Positions 35,488-44,057 of a stretch of DNA of 64,000 bases are shown here, piece after piece. The notes beneath the pieces are model-generated. The model had not been told where the DNA came from. It ran no database searches and saw nothing but the letters and a program-made list of their open reading frames with translations. Each line of letters begins with the position of its first letter. Position 1 is the stretch's first letter. The DNA is from Achromobacter pestifer. Its GTDB lineage: Bacteria > Pseudomonadota > Gammaproteobacteria > Burkholderiales > Burkholderiaceae_B. The position numbers and the translations under genes were made by a program. The stretch is from the NCBI RefSeq assembly GCF_902859625.1, contig NZ_CADIJX010000005.1:372001-436000 (forward strand), written 5' to 3'.

Positions 35488-38400
35488 GCGCGCCCGATCA
35501 AGGGGCCGGCCACAGCCACGACGAAGGCAAATTCAACCTGTCGGCCTGGGCGCTGCGCCACCAGCCGCTGGTGATCTTCATCATTGCGCTGGTCACGCTG
35601 TTTGGCGTGCTGTCGTATTCCAAGCTGGCGCAGTCGGAAGACCCGCCCTTCACCTTCCGCGTCATGGTCATCAAGACCCTGTGGCCGGGCGCGACCGCGC
35701 AACAGGTGCAGGAACAAGTCACCGACCGCATCGGCAAGAAGCTCCAGGAAACCGCCAACACGGACTTCCTGCGCAGCTACTCGCGGCCAGGCGAATCACT
35801 GATCTTCTACACCATGAAGGATTCGGCGCCCGCCAGCACCGTGGCCGAACAGTGGTATCAGATTCGCAAGAAAGTCGGCGACATCCAGGCCACGTTGCCT
35901 CAAGGGGTGCAAGGCCCGTTCTTCAACGATGAATTCGGCGACGTCTACACCAATATCTATACCTTGCACGGCGATGGCTTTTCGCCCGCGCAACTGCATG
36001 ACTATGCGGACAAGCTGCGCACGGTGCTGCTGCGCGTGCCGGGTGTGGCCAAGGTGGACTACTTCGCCGACCAGGCCGAACACGTCTACGTAGAAATCAC
36101 CAACACGCAGCTGACCCGGCTCGGTGTGTCGCCGCAGCAGATCGCCCAGGCGATCAATACGCAGAACGCGGTGGCCAGCGCCGGCACGCTGACGACCGCC
36201 GACGACCGCATCTTCGTGCGCCCCACCGGCCAGTTCGAGAACAGCCGCGTGCTGGCGGATACGCTGATCCGCGTGAACGGCAAGTCGATCCGGCTGGGCG
36301 ACATCGCCACGATCCACCGCGGCTACGACGACCCGCCTGTCGAACAGATGCGCACGGCCGGCAATCCGGTGCTGGGCATCGGCATCACCATGCAGCCCGG
36401 GCAGGATGTGGTGCGCCTGGGCAAGGCGCTGGGCACGACGTTCGATAAGCTGCGCGCGCAACTGCCGGCCGGGCTGACCTTGACGGAAGTGTCCAGCATG
36501 CCGCAAGCGGTATCGCGTTCGGTGGACGACTTCCTGCGTTCGGTGGCAGAGGCCGTCGCCATCGTGCTGATCGTCAGCCTGGTGTCGCTGGGGTTTCGCA
36601 CCGGCATGGTGGTGGTGATCTCGATCCCCGTGGTGCTGGCCGTCACGGCCCTGTTCATGGACATGTTCGGCATCGGTCTGCACAAGGTTTCGCTAGGCAC
36701 GCTGGTGCTGGCCTTGGGCCTGCTGGTTGACGACGCCATCATCGCCGTGGAAATGATGTCGGTGAAACTGGAACAGGGATGGAGCCGCGCCCGCGCGGCC
36801 GCCTATGCCTACACCAGCACCGCCTTCCCCATGCTGACCGGCACGCTGGTCACGGTGGCGGGCTTTCTGCCGATCGCGCTGGCCAAGTCCAGCACCGGCG
36901 AATACACCCGGTCGATCTTCCAGGTGTCCGCCATCGCGCTGATCACCTCCTGGTTTGCCGCCGTCGTGCTGATTCCCCTGCTGGGCTACCGCTTGCTACC
37001 CGAACGCAAGCGCGAAGCCCATCTGCCGCACGATCACGAACACGATATCTACAACACCCGCTTCTACCAGCGCCTGCGCGGCTGGGTGGCGTGGTGCGTT
37101 GACCGCCGTTACTGGGTGCTGGCCGGTACGGTGCTGATCTTTGTCGTATCCATGGCGGGCTTCAAGCTGGTGCCGCAGCAGTTCTTCCCCAGTTCGGATC
37201 GCACCGAGCTGCTGGTGGACGTGCGCTTGCAGGAAGGCGCGTCGTTCGCAGCCACCTTGCGTCAGGTGGAGCGGCTTGAAAAAGCCTTGGACGGCCGCCC
37301 CGAGATCGACCATTCGGTCAGCTTCGTGGGCACCGGCGCCCCGCGCTTCTATCTGCCGCTGGACCAACAGTTGGCCACGCCCAACTTCGCGCAATTGGTC
37401 ATCACCGCCCATTCGGTGGAAGACCGCGAGAAGCTGGCGCAATGGCTGACACCGATGCTGCGCGAGGAATTCCCCGCCATCCGCACGCGCCTGTCGCGCC
37501 TGGAGAACGGGCCGCCTGTCGGTTATCAGGTGCAGTTCCGCGTCAGCGGCGACCAGATCCCGGAAGTGCGCGCGGTGGCTGAGAAAGTGGCTGCCGAAGT
37601 GCGTGCCGACACCCGTTCGGTCAACGTGCAGTTCGATTGGGACGAGCCCTCTGAACGTTCCGTGCGCTTCGAGATCGATCAGCAGAAGGCACGCGAACTC
37701 GGCATCAGTTCAAGCGATATCTCCGACTTCCTGGCCATGACCCTGTCGGGCTATACGGTGACGCAATACCGCGAACGCGACAAGCTGATCAACGTCACGC
37801 TGCGGTCCCCGCGTGAAGAACGGATCGACCCTGCCCGCCTGGCCACGCTGGCCATGCCCACGGCCAACGGCCCGGTGCCGCTAGGCAGTCTTGGACAAGT
37901 GCGCTACGACCTGGAATATGGCGTCATCTGGGAACGCGACCGCCAGCCCACCATCACGGTGCAGGCCGACGTGACCAGCGGATCCCAAGGCATCGACGTC
38001 ACCCATGCCATCGACAAGAAGCTGGACGCCATCCGCGCCGAGCTACCCGTTGGCTACCGCATTGCCGTCGGCGGCCCGGTCGAGGAAAGCGCCAAGGGGC
38101 AATCGTCCATCAACGCGCAGATGCCGCTGATGGCGGTGGCCGTGCTGACCCTGCTGATGGTGCAATTGCAAAGCTTCGCGCGCGTGCTGATGGTGGTGTT
38201 GACCGCGCCGCTGGGCCTGATCGGCGTGGTGGCGGCGCTGCTGTTGTTCGGCAAGCCCTTTGGCTTTGTGGCCATGTTGGGCGTGATCGCCATGTTCGGC
38301 ATCATCATGCGCAACTCGGTCATCCTGGTGGACCAGATCGAACAAGACATCCTGAACGGCCACAAGCGCGTGGATGCCATCGTGGGCGCCACGGTGCGTC

Positions 38401-38648
38401 GCTTCCGCCCCATCGTGCTGACCGCCGCCGCGGCGGTGCTGGCCCTGATTCCGCTTTTGCGCAGCAACTTCTTCGGCCCGATGGCGACGGCGCTGATGGG
38501 AGGCATCACCAGCGCCACGGTGCTGACCCTGTTCTTCCTGCCCGCGCTGTATGCGGCCTGGTTCCGCGTGCGCCATGACGAACGCGACGAACCCGAAGGC
38601 GTACCGCCTGGCGCCAACGCCGGCGACACGCTGGAACGAGGAGCCTGA
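35484..38648 (+). CDS. RND efflux pump, TriC/AcrB-like
   Basis: A 1054-residue inner-membrane RND transporter. It opens with a hydrophilic leader and FNLSAWALRHQPLVIFIIAL; QSEDPPFTFRVMVIKTLWPG is characteristic of the TriC/VexK/CzcA-related branch rather than MexB or MexY. GLLVDDAIIAVEMMSVKLE carries the helix-4 aspartates. Middle gene of the third tripartite operon. Substrate cannot be read from sequence; triclosan-type biocides are known for TriABC. Confidence 0.86.
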   Translation: MSAPDQGAGHSHDEGKFNLSAWALRHQPLVIFIIALVTLFGVLSYSKLAQSEDPPFTFRVMVIKTLWPGATAQQVQEQVTDRIGKKLQETANTDFLRSYSRPGESLIFYTMKDSAPASTVAEQWYQIRKKVGDIQATLPQGVQGPFFNDEFGDVYTNIYTLHGDGFSPAQLHDYADKLRTVLLRVPGVAKVDYFADQAEHVYVEITNTQLTRLGVSPQQIAQAINTQNAVASAGTLTTADDRIFVRPTGQFENSRVLADTLIRVNGKSIRLGDIATIHRGYDDPPVEQMRTAGNPVLGIGITMQPGQDVVRLGKALGTTFDKLRAQLPAGLTLTEVSSMPQAVSRSVDDFLRSVAEAVAIVLIVSLVSLGFRTGMVVVISIPVVLAVTALFMDMFGIGLHKVSLGTLVLALGLLVDDAIIAVEMMSVKLEQGWSRARAAAYAYTSTAFPMLTGTLVTVAGFLPIALAKSSTGEYTRSIFQVSAIALITSWFAAVVLIPLLGYRLLPERKREAHLPHDHEHDIYNTRFYQRLRGWVAWCVDRRYWVLAGTVLIFVVSMAGFKLVPQQFFPSSDRTELLVDVRLQEGASFAATLRQVERLEKALDGRPEIDHSVSFVGTGAPRFYLPLDQQLATPNFAQLVITAHSVEDREKLAQWLTPMLREEFPAIRTRLSRLENGPPVGYQVQFRVSGDQIPEVRAVAEKVAAEVRADTRSVNVQFDWDEPSERSVRFEIDQQKARELGISSSDISDFLAMTLSGYTVTQYRERDKLINVTLRSPREERIDPARLATLAMPTANGPVPLGSLGQVRYDLEYGVIWERDRQPTITVQADVTSGSQGIDVTHAIDKKLDAIRAELPVGYRIAVGGPVEESAKGQSSINAQMPLMAVAVLTLLMVQLQSFARVLMVVLTAPLGLIGVVAALLLFGKPFGFVAMLGVIAMFGIIMRNSVILVDQIEQDILNGHKRVDAIVGATVRRFRPIVLTAAAAVLALIPLLRSNFFGPMATALMGGITSATVLTLFFLPALYAAWFRVRHDERDEPEGVPPGANAGDTLERGA

Positions 38649-40123
38649 TGATGAAGACCGTCCCGATCCGACTGGTCAAGCTGCCGATCGCGCTGCCGCT
38701 GCTCTTGGCATTGAGCGCCTGCGCCTTCGCGCCGGACAGCAAGCCGCCCGCGGTTGCGCCCCCCGCCCAGTACGGCGTGGAGCCCGCGCCAGCCGCCGGC
38801 GCCACCGCCCAGGGCGTGGCGCAGCGTTTTGAACAAGGCGCGCGGCCCGTGCCCGAATGGTGGAAACGTTATGGCTCCGGCGCGCTGGACGCGCTGGTGG
38901 AAGAAGGCCTGGCCAACAGCCCGAATCTGGCCGCTGCGGAACGCAATCTGGCCGGCGCGCGCGAACAATTGCGCGCGCAGGTCAATTCGTCTCTGCTGCC
39001 GACCGTGGATGCAGGCGCGAATGCCAAGCGCAACCGCGCGCTGACCATGCCCAACCTGCCTGAGCCCACCGCGCTCTACAACGTCTTCACCGGCCAGATC
39101 CAGGCCACCTACGATCTGGACCTGTTTGGCGCGGCGCGCTTCGCCAATGCCTCGTTGGCGGCACAAGTGGAACAACAGGCGTTCCAGCTGGAATCCGCCC
39201 GCCGTTCGCTGGCCGGCAATATCGTCACGGGCGCCATCACGTCCGCGTCGCTTGCGGAGCGCGTGGCGCTGACGGAAAAACAAGTGGTGCTGCTGCGGCA
39301 GGTGGCGCGCGACACGCAACGCCGCTATGAACTGGGGTCCGCATCGCAAAACGACGCGCTGGATGCCGATCAGGATGCCGCCACGATGGAGGCCTCGCTG
39401 CCTGGATTGCGGGCGCAATGGCAGGCCACGCGGCACGCGCTGGCGGTGCTGCTGGGCCGCCGCCCCGACCAGGCGCCGGATGATCTGCCGTTCAACCTGC
39501 TGGTCGTGCCGCCGCAAGTGCCGGTGGTGGTGCCGTCGGATCTGCTGGCCTCGCGTCCCGACATCCTGGTTGCCGACGCCGTGGTGCAAGCCGCCGCGGC
39601 CGATGTGGGCCTGGCCACCGCGCAGCTGTTCCCCAGCCTGTCGCTGTCGGCTTCCATGGGCAAAGGCGGCTTCAGCTGGCCAAGCGCGCTATCGGGCGCA
39701 GGGTCCATCTGGGCCATCGGCGCATCGCTGACCCAACCCATCTTCCATGGCGGCGCGCTGCTGGCCGAGCGCCGTGCCGCCCAGGAACGCTACCAGGCGG
39801 CCGTACTGCAATACAAGCAGACCGTGCTGACCGCCTTCCAGGACGTGGCCGATACCTTGTCGCGCCTGGATGCGGACGGGCAAGCGCTGGCATCTGCCGA
39901 AGCGTCGCGACAGGCAGCCGAACAGTCCTACCGCAACACGGCCAACCGCGTGCGGTTGGGCGCACTGGCGCCCTACACGGAATACGCAGCCGAACAGCAT
40001 TACGTGGCGGCGCGGCTACGCGAACTGGAATACGCCAATGCACGCCTGACCGAAACCGCGGCGCTGTTCCAGGCCATGGGTTCACCCGTGCGTCTGCCAG
40101 AGACCGCCACGCGGCGGCCCTGA
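38648..40123 (+). CDS. RND outer-membrane channel lipoprotein, NodT family (third pump)
   Basis: A 491-residue TolC-fold lipoprotein starting with two adjacent ATG codons, the first sharing a base with the pump stop. Lipobox ALSACA gives Cys25. SRPDILVADAVVQAAAADVG is the conserved repeat-two segment. Directly after the stop lie two and a half copies of an 18-bp tandem repeat. Confidence 0.86.
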   Translation: MMKTVPIRLVKLPIALPLLLALSACAFAPDSKPPAVAPPAQYGVEPAPAAGATAQGVAQRFEQGARPVPEWWKRYGSGALDALVEEGLANSPNLAAAERNLAGAREQLRAQVNSSLLPTVDAGANAKRNRALTMPNLPEPTALYNVFTGQIQATYDLDLFGAARFANASLAAQVEQQAFQLESARRSLAGNIVTGAITSASLAERVALTEKQVVLLRQVARDTQRRYELGSASQNDALDADQDAATMEASLPGLRAQWQATRHALAVLLGRRPDQAPDDLPFNLLVVPPQVPVVVPSDLLASRPDILVADAVVQAAAADVGLATAQLFPSLSLSASMGKGGFSWPSALSGAGSIWAIGASLTQPIFHGGALLAERRAAQERYQAAVLQYKQTVLTAFQDVADTLSRLDADGQALASAEASRQAAEQSYRNTANRVRLGALAPYTEYAAEQHYVAARLRELEYANARLTETAALFQAMGSPVRLPETATRRP

Positions 40124-40163
40124 CGCCTACGACAGCCCTGACACCTACAACAGCCCTGACGCC
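40117..40163 (+). repeat. Short tandem repeat of an 18-bp unit
   Basis: Units GCCCTGACRCCTACRACA at 40117-40134 and 40135-40152, with a partial third copy. The first copy contains the stop codon of the channel gene, and each copy repeats a TGA in the same frame. Probably replication slippage at the gene end. Confidence 0.75.
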
Positions 40164-40195
40164 GCACGGCGGATTTCGTCCGGTTTCGGGTTGCA

Positions 40196-40230
40196 AACAG
40201 GCCCTTGCGCTTACGGCGCCGGGGCCTGTT
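40196..40230. terminator. Hairpin between third pump operon and iclR
   Basis: AACAGGCCC / GGGCCTGTT forms a 9-bp stem around an 17-base loop that includes the iclR stop codon. On the plus strand it is followed by a short T-rich stretch. It may serve both convergent units. Confidence 0.5.
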
Positions 40231-40996
40231 CTTTCATGCGCGCCGCCAACGCCAGCGATTCAATGCGGCGGGCGGCGGACTGCAACAACGCCGTTGTCTT
40301 GTCCTGCGCGATCGTGTTCAACCGGGTCGCCAGGAACGTGACGGTCAGCGCACCGAAGATGCGGCGGTCTTCCTGGAACACCGGCACCGCGATACCCGCA
40401 CGCTCGGGAGAGATCTCACCCACGCCCAGGTAAGCGCCTTGCACGCGAATCGTGTCCAGCTTGGCCGTGAATTCGCTCAAGGTGTCGCCCAGCCCCAGCG
40501 CACGGACTTCATCCGGGTGCGCCTCGTACAGCTTGCGCTGATCCTTGCGCGGCAGGAACGCCACGATGGTCTTGGCCGTGGCGCCGCGAAACAGGGGATG
40601 CGCACGGCCCCGTCCATGCGGAATACCCAATTCGTCGGGACCGCGTTCGTGATGGATGTTCAAGATGCGCAAGCCATGGATCACGCTCAGCAGCACGTCG
40701 CCGCCAACCTGATCAACCACTTCGCGCATGATCGGCCGCGCCACGGCCAGCACCGGATCACCGTCGATGATCAGGTGGTCCAGTTCGATGATGCGCGGCC
40801 CGAGCTTGTAGCCGCCGCCCGTCATGCGCAACAGATAGCCCAGGTCGGACAAATCACGGATGTAGCGGTAGCCCGTGGGCGCCGAATACGCCAGGCGGGA
40901 AATGATGTCCTCGGCCGTGAGGACGGGAGTGTCCAGGCTGAAGAGATCAAGAATCGCCAGGGCTCGCTTCAGGGTCGACATGGGTTTTTTAGACAA
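40211..40996 (-). CDS. IclR-family transcriptional regulator
   Basis: A 261-residue IclR regulator: winged helix N-terminus (TLKRALAILDLFSLDTPVLT, AEDIISRLAYSAPTGYRYIR), then the effector domain ending near AGIAVPVFQEDRRIFGALTV. It may start at 40996 or five codons later at 40981. Divergent from the Bug receptor/deacetylase operon across ~205 AT-rich bases, so it is probably the regulator of that operon, with the imported compound or a product as effector. Confidence 0.87.
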   Translation of the reverse strand: MSKKPMSTLKRALAILDLFSLDTPVLTAEDIISRLAYSAPTGYRYIRDLSDLGYLLRMTGGGYKLGPRIIELDHLIIDGDPVLAVARPIMREVVDQVGGDVLLSVIHGLRILNIHHERGPDELGIPHGRGRAHPLFRGATAKTIVAFLPRKDQRKLYEAHPDEVRALGLGDTLSEFTAKLDTIRVQGAYLGVGEISPERAGIAVPVFQEDRRIFGALTVTFLATRLNTIAQDKTTALLQSAARRIESLALAARMKEQAPAP

Positions 40997-41119
40997 GGAA
41001 CAACGCGGGACCGGCGCAGCGTATCACAGGGTTCCGCGCCGCTGGCAGGCGCCATCAAGACAAGCTATCAAGATCTGAATCTTATGCAGGCTACTGCTAT
41101 CGTCTTCTCTATTTTTATC

Positions 41120-41133
41120 ATTTATAGATAAAT
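41120..41133. promoter_or_regulatory. Palindrome in the iclR/Bug divergent promoter region
   Basis: ATTTAT-AG-ATAAAT, a perfect 6-2-6 dyad, inside an AT-rich tract (about 41085-41180) that contrasts with the GC-rich flanks. A second interrupted dyad, TATC-N7-GATA, lies near 41157-41171. Candidate IclR operator or promoter. Confidence 0.4.
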
Positions 41134-41202
41134 ACTAATTGGTAAGTTAGAATTTTTATCGAATAATGATATTCAAACAAAGCAGAACCCAAGGGGAATT
41201 TC

Positions 41203-42225
41203 ATGAAGCAGCTTGGCAGCAGTGACGACGTGCAGGGTGGCCTCAGCCGCCGACAATTTCTGACGGCATCCGCCGCCGCCCTGGCCGGCGCCGCGATGAC
41301 GCGCCCAGGTCTGGCCTGGGCAGCGGAGTATCCGGCCGGGCATCCCATTCAGTTCATGGTGCCCTTTCCCGCCGGTGGCGGCACCGACCTGGTTGCCCGG
41401 CCGCTGGCACAGGGCATCGGCGAAGCGCTCAAGCAAAGCGTGGTCGTCATCAACAAAGGCGGAGCTGCCGGCATCATCGGCACGCAGCAAGCCGCGCGCT
41501 CGGCGCCCGATGGTTACACCGTCGCGCTGGGCTCCACCGGCACGCACACGGTGAACCAAAGCCTGTACGAGAACATCGGCTACGACCCGGTCAAGGACTT
41601 CGAGCCCGTGTCGATGGTCTGCTACTACAACAATGTGCTGGTGGTGCATCCGTCGTTTCCCGCCCGCACGCTGCAAGAACTGGTTGCGCTGATCAAGGCC
41701 AATCCCGGCAAGTATTTCTATGGCATCACGCAGAACGGCAGTTCAGCGCATCTGTCCATGGAACTGCTGAAGGCCACGGCGGGGCTGGACCTGCCCGGCG
41801 TGCCGTACAAGGGCGCGGCAGCGGCGGTCAACGACTTCCTGGGCGGGCAATTCCCCATTCTGATGGACGTCGTGATCAACCAGCAGCAGTTCATCCAGGG
41901 CGGCAAATCCCGCCCGCTGGCGGTGACCTCCGCGCAACGCGCCCAGGCACTACCCGACGTGCCCACCGTGGCGGAATCCGGCTTCCCGGGCTATCAGGCC
42001 ATCGGCTGGAACGGCGTATTCGTACCCGCCGGCACCCCGGCCGCCATCGTCAAGACGCTGAACGGCGCGGTGCAAAGCGCGCTGAAGCAACCCGCGCTGG
42101 TCCAACTGACGCAAAACGGGCTGGAGCTGCATGGCGGCACGCCCGAAGAACTGGGCCGCTTCGTCGCCACGGAAAGCGAGAAGTGGCGCACCCTGATCAA
42201 GAACGCCAATATCAAGGCCACCTGA
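41203..42225 (+). CDS. Bug-type tripartite tricarboxylate transporter substrate-binding protein, Tat-exported
   Basis: A 340-residue periplasmic receptor of the Bug family. The N-terminus carries a twin-arginine motif, SRRQFLTAS, before the hydrophobic stretch, so it should leave folded by the Tat route, whereas the Bug protein at 49.4 kb has no such perfect motif. YPAGHPIQFMVPFPAGGGTD and SAPDGYTVALGSTGTH are family hallmarks. No TctA/TctB membrane genes are adjacent. Its stop shares a base with the ATG of the deacetylase gene, so the receptor's ligand may be that enzyme's substrate. Confidence 0.9.
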   Translation: MKQLGSSDDVQGGLSRRQFLTASAAALAGAAMTRPGLAWAAEYPAGHPIQFMVPFPAGGGTDLVARPLAQGIGEALKQSVVVINKGGAAGIIGTQQAARSAPDGYTVALGSTGTHTVNQSLYENIGYDPVKDFEPVSMVCYYNNVLVVHPSFPARTLQELVALIKANPGKYFYGITQNGSSAHLSMELLKATAGLDLPGVPYKGAAAAVNDFLGGQFPILMDVVINQQQFIQGGKSRPLAVTSAQRAQALPDVPTVAESGFPGYQAIGWNGVFVPAGTPAAIVKTLNGAVQSALKQPALVQLTQNGLELHGGTPEELGRFVATESEKWRTLIKNANIKAT

Positions 42226-43109
42226 TGCAACGCATTCCCTATGGCGTCCCGACGGACGCCGATGCCAACCCCTGGCTGTCGCTGGACCGCGAACTGCGCG
42301 CGCAAGGATTGCGGGCCGTGGACGCGGTGCCGGTGCGCGCCGTGGTCTGCGTGACGATCCATGTGGACGGCCCCGCCGTCGAAGTCGGCCGCAAGCAGTT
42401 CCCGGCAGGCCCGTACACGGCCGGCCGCTACGCCATCCGCCGCGGCGTGCCCCGGCACCTGGAGATCCTGGCGCGACACCGCATGCCCGCCACCTTCTTC
42501 GCCTGCGGCTACGACGTTGAGCACTACCCCGCCACGTTTCACGACATCCTGGCCGCCGGGCACGAGATCGCCGCGCACGGCTATCTGCACGAAGCCTGGG
42601 ATCTGGGCGACGAAGAGCCCGCGCTGCTGGCAAAGACGCACCAGATCATCCAGCGTGAACTGGGGGTGACGCCCGTGGGCTGGTGTTCGCCGTCCGGGCG
42701 GAAAAGCCATCGCACCCTGCCGGCCCTGCGGGCGCTGGGCTATTGCTATGACGCCAGCGAAAAAGACCAGGACCGGCCCTATCTGGCCGATGGCGATGAT
42801 CACTTCATCATGCTGCCCAACAACACCGTGTCGCTGGACGACTACCCCTTTTACTTCTCGGGCCACAGCCTGGCCGCCGAAGCCTGCGACAACTGGGTCC
42901 AGGAATTCGAGGCCCTGCGTCAGGCGGAAGGCTATGTGCACCTGACGGTGCATCCCAAGGCGGCCGGCGGTTCCGGCACGCCGGCGCGCGCCGCGGCGCT
43001 GGATCGCTTCCTGAGCCATGTTGCCGCCCAGGCGGACGTGCACGTCATGACGCTGGAAGCGCTGGCCCGCCACTGCCTGGCCCACCCCAACGACTGGAGA
43101 CGCGCATGA
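42225..43109 (+). CDS. Polysaccharide deacetylase-fold hydrolase (catalytic residues present)
   Basis: 294 residues from the ATG at 42225, coupled to the Bug stop as TGATG. NodB-homology domain: motif 1 is VTIHVDGPAVE with Asp48, motif 2 is EIAAHGYLHEAW with His118 and His122, and the RHRMPATFFACGYDVEHYP segment is typical. Such carbohydrate-esterase-4 relatives also hydrolyse C-N bonds (allantoinase PuuE, formamide and imide hydrolases). No signal peptide, so cytoplasmic; a small-molecule amidohydrolase fits better than a cell-wall enzyme. Four-base overlap with the next gene. Confidence 0.82.
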   Translation: MQRIPYGVPTDADANPWLSLDRELRAQGLRAVDAVPVRAVVCVTIHVDGPAVEVGRKQFPAGPYTAGRYAIRRGVPRHLEILARHRMPATFFACGYDVEHYPATFHDILAAGHEIAAHGYLHEAWDLGDEEPALLAKTHQIIQRELGVTPVGWCSPSGRKSHRTLPALRALGYCYDASEKDQDRPYLADGDDHFIMLPNNTVSLDDYPFYFSGHSLAAEACDNWVQEFEALRQAEGYVHLTVHPKAAGGSGTPARAAALDRFLSHVAAQADVHVMTLEALARHCLAHPNDWRRA

Positions 43110-43876
43110 CCACCGCCAAGACCGTGCTGGTCACCCTGAACGTGCAAGGCATCGGCCCCGAAGCCTCGACCCAACCCGAAGCCGCGCTGCACGGGCGCGA
43201 CGCGCACGGCCGCTATACCTATGGCGGCGGGCTGGCCCGCGTGCTGGACATGCTGCGCCGCCAGGACATCCGCGCCACGCTCTTCTGGCCCGTCTTCGAG
43301 GCCGAACGGTGCCGCGACCTGCTGGAGCAAAGCCTGCGCGACGGCCATGAGGCCGCCTCCCAGGGCAACGCCTTTGAAGACCTGAGCACCCTGGGCGAAC
43401 GCGAGGCCGAGGTGCTGGAACGCGCCCGCGACCGCCTTGCCGAACTGACTGGCGCCGCGCCGCAAGGCTTCCGCTACACCAGCAGCGCCTTCTCCGCACG
43501 CACCGTGCCGCTGCTGCGGCAGCTAGGCTATCGCTACGACAGCAGCGCCATCGACGATGACGCGCCCTACGCGCTGGACGCCGATGGCGGCGCGGGCATG
43601 GTTGAACTGCCCTGGAGCGAAGGCCTGTGCGACGCCACGCACTTCAGCCGCCGTGTCACGCAAGACCGCGCCTATGCGCATTGGGTGGAACAAGGCGACG
43701 CGCTGCTGGCGGCCGACGGCTACGCCTGCCTGACGCTGCATCCGCGCGCCGATGTCGGCGTGGGCCGCGCGGCGCGGCTGCAAAAGGTAGACGAACTGCT
43801 GGACCGTTTCCGGGCTGCCGGCGCCGAATTCATCACGTGCGGTGTACAGGCGGCGCGCTCCTTGCGCACCGCTTGA
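43106..43876 (+). CDS. Degenerate polysaccharide deacetylase-like protein (metal ligands lost)
   Basis: A 256-residue homologue of its neighbour, overlapping it by four bases. The two align along their length (QLGYRYDSSAIDDD versus ALGYCYDASEKDQD; CLTLHPRADVG versus HLTVHPKAAGG). Motif 1 has Gln14 where the neighbour has Asp48, and motif 2 reads EAASQGNAFED, with Gln86 and Phe90 in place of both histidines. It therefore should not bind the catalytic metal. It may be a regulatory or structural partner of the upstream enzyme. Confidence 0.75.
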   Translation: MTTAKTVLVTLNVQGIGPEASTQPEAALHGRDAHGRYTYGGGLARVLDMLRRQDIRATLFWPVFEAERCRDLLEQSLRDGHEAASQGNAFEDLSTLGEREAEVLERARDRLAELTGAAPQGFRYTSSAFSARTVPLLRQLGYRYDSSAIDDDAPYALDADGGAGMVELPWSEGLCDATHFSRRVTQDRAYAHWVEQGDALLAADGYACLTLHPRADVGVGRAARLQKVDELLDRFRAAGAEFITCGVQAARSLRTA

Positions 43877-43964
43877 AGCGTCTGAAGGGATGATTCCCCC
43901 GAAGGCGCCGGGCGACGCCTTGATGACGTCGCCCAGCGCCTCTCTGGGAAAACCCTGAGCAATA

Positions 43965-43974
43965 TTGGCGCCAA
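43965..43974. promoter_or_regulatory. TTGGCGCCAA palindrome, site 1
   Basis: Palindrome TTGGCGCCAA within ATATTGGCGCCAAAATAA, 84 bases before the C45-enzyme gene in an AT-rich promoter region. The same 16-18 bases recur at 56.47 kb, and the core recurs at 61.74 kb. Candidate operator of a shared regulator. Confidence 0.7.
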
Positions 43975-44057
43975 AATAAGCTAACATTTTTGAAATATTC
44001 ATTCCCCTCCCGGATTTCCCCTTCCGACTACACGGCGCGCTCCGCCGCTTTCCGTCC

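Noticed and set aside
40117..40163. Tandem 18-bp repeat as a possible CRISPR or attachment site
   Set aside because: Only two full copies with no spacers, no cas genes and no integrase; slippage at a gene end explains it.
42225..43109. Cell-wall or chitin deacetylase role for the NodB-domain protein
   Set aside because: No signal peptide or membrane anchor, and it is coupled to a small-molecule receptor gene; an amide or imide hydrolase role is more likely.
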